From Flavipsychrobacter stenotrophus (lineage in GTDB: Bacteria > Bacteroidota > Bacteroidia > Chitinophagales > Chitinophagaceae), in contig CANBQQ010000221.1 of NCBI GenBank assembly GCA_947371715.1, positions 1-5,863 on the forward strand: a stretch of DNA of 5,863 nucleotides, in the 5' to 3' direction. The notes under the pieces are model-generated. The model was not told the origin of the DNA, searched no databases, and saw only the letters and a program-made list of their open reading frames with translations. Of the stretch, positions 5,019 through 5,863 are shown piece after piece (positions within the stretch are counted from its first letter, which is position 1; every line of letters starts with the position of its first letter). The translations under genes and the position numbers were made by a program.

Positions 5019-5863
5019 ATGGCAGACAATAATTATAAATTAGATACTAAGTTAATTCATGCTGGTGTAGTTCCAGATCCTACAACGGGAGCGATAATGA
5101 CTCCCATCTATCAGACCTCTACTTATGTACAGGCTGCGCCCGGCGATCATAAAGGGTATGAATATGCCCGTACGCAAAACCCTACACGTACTGTGCTCCA
5201 AAATGCACTGGCAGCAATAGAGAATGGTACTCATGGCCTTTCTTTTGGTAGTGGCATGGCAGCAACCGATGCTGTCATGAAATTATTGCAACCGGGTGAT
5301 GAAGTGATCGTATCGAACGACCTGTATGGTGGTACTTACCGCATTATGACCAAGGTATTTGCTAACTATGGTATCAAGTTCCAGTTCATAGACATGCACG
5401 ATGCACAGAACATCAATAATTTCATCACTGCCAATACTAAGATGATATGGATCGAAACACCAACTAATCCATTATTGAATGTAATAGACATTGAAGCATG
5501 CGGCAAAATAGCTAAGGCTAATAACTGCCTGCTTATCTGTGATAATACCTTTGCTTCACCTTATTTGCAGACCCCGCTGGATCTGGGAGCCGATATAGTG
5601 TTGCACTCTGCTACAAAATATCTTGGCGGCCACTCTGACGTAGTGCATGGTGCGCTCATAGTAAAGGATGCAGCACTTGACGAAAAGCTGCGTTTTATAC
5701 AAAACAGCTGCGGTGCAGTACCGGGTCCGCATGATTGCTGGCTGGTACTTCGTGGTATCAAAACACTACATGTACGCATGCAGCGCCACTGCGAAAATGG
5801 CGAGGCTATTGCTAAGTATCTGCGCAATCACCCCAAGGTGGGCAAAGTGCTATGGGTTGGTTT
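5019..5863 (+). CDS. Cystathionine gamma-synthase / gamma-lyase, PLP-dependent (C-terminus cut by window edge)
   Basis: This belongs to the Cys/Met metabolism PLP-dependent family (fold type I), which acts in the cytoplasm on cystathionine, homoserine esters or related sulfur amino acids. The window holds 281 of roughly 380 codons. Visible family features in order: TPIYQTSTY (28-36); YEYARTQNPT (47-56) with Tyr49 and Arg51, which contact the PLP phosphate of the partner subunit; GSGMAA (77-82); DLYGGTYR (101-108) with Tyr103, which stacks on the PLP ring; ETPTNP (146-151); CDNTFASPY (174-182) with Asp175, which binds the pyridine nitrogen; and SATKYLGGHSD (197-207) with the Schiff-base Lys200. 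All key residues present in the window are intact. The segment GAVPGPHDCWLVLRGIKTLHVRM resembles gamma-lyases more than E. coli MetB, but synthase and lyase cannot be told apart safely here, and part of the substrate-binding C-terminus is missing. ATG at 5019 follows a -7 box by 21 nt. Confidence 0.9.
   Translation, partial: MADNNYKLDTKLIHAGVVPDPTTGAIMTPIYQTSTYVQAAPGDHKGYEYARTQNPTRTVLQNALAAIENGTHGLSFGSGMAATDAVMKLLQPGDEVIVSNDLYGGTYRIMTKVFANYGIKFQFIDMHDAQNINNFITANTKMIWIETPTNPLLNVIDIEACGKIAKANNCLLICDNTFASPYLQTPLDLGADIVLHSATKYLGGHSDVVHGALIVKDAALDEKLRFIQNSCGAVPGPHDCWLVLRGIKTLHVRMQRHCENGEAIAKYLRNHPKVGKVLWVG

Overview
The window looks like an ordinary chromosomal stretch from a member of the Bacteroidota, most likely the Chitinophagaceae or a close relative. 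Three things suggest this. There are no Shine-Dalgarno sequences. Several starts are preceded by the Bacteroidota -7 promoter box TAnnTTTG or a one-base variant. The protein families also fit: a DUF4834-like membrane peptide ending in the DYIDYEEIK tail, DUF3887-like secreted proteins, a small Cys-rich lipoprotein and a DoxX-like protein. No mobile element, CRISPR array, tRNA or rRNA was seen.

Left block (1-2615, minus strand): three genes read leftward. A 74-residue DUF4834-like membrane protein is followed 34 nt later by a 688-residue secreted helical-repeat (TPR-like) protein that starts with TTG. A DoxX-family membrane protein follows 40 nt later and runs off the left edge. The first two look like one operon. 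The DoxX gene may be read through or use its own promoter box.

Middle block (2616-3953): a 111-nt divergent region carries the same octamer, TATCTTTG, on each strand. Rightward of it is a gene for a two-helix membrane anchor joined to a GspG-like extracytoplasmic domain, broken by an apparent one-base loss in a T run near 2919-2922. Converging on it from the minus strand are a small Cys-rich lipoprotein and a DUF3887/NTF2-like secreted protein, 32 nt apart and probably co-transcribed.

Right block (3954-5863): a predicted outer-membrane beta-barrel protein is read leftward. Across a 203-nt divergent region, a PLP-dependent cystathionine gamma-synthase/gamma-lyase is read rightward and is cut by the right edge.

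Most of the products are cell-envelope proteins of unknown function; the PLP enzyme is the only one with a clear metabolic role. I do not see a convincing new multi-gene system. The observations most worth following up are the TAnnTTTR boxes only 3-6 nt upstream of four ATG starts, which suggest leaderless or nearly leaderless mRNAs, and the frameshifted membrane/GspG-like gene.
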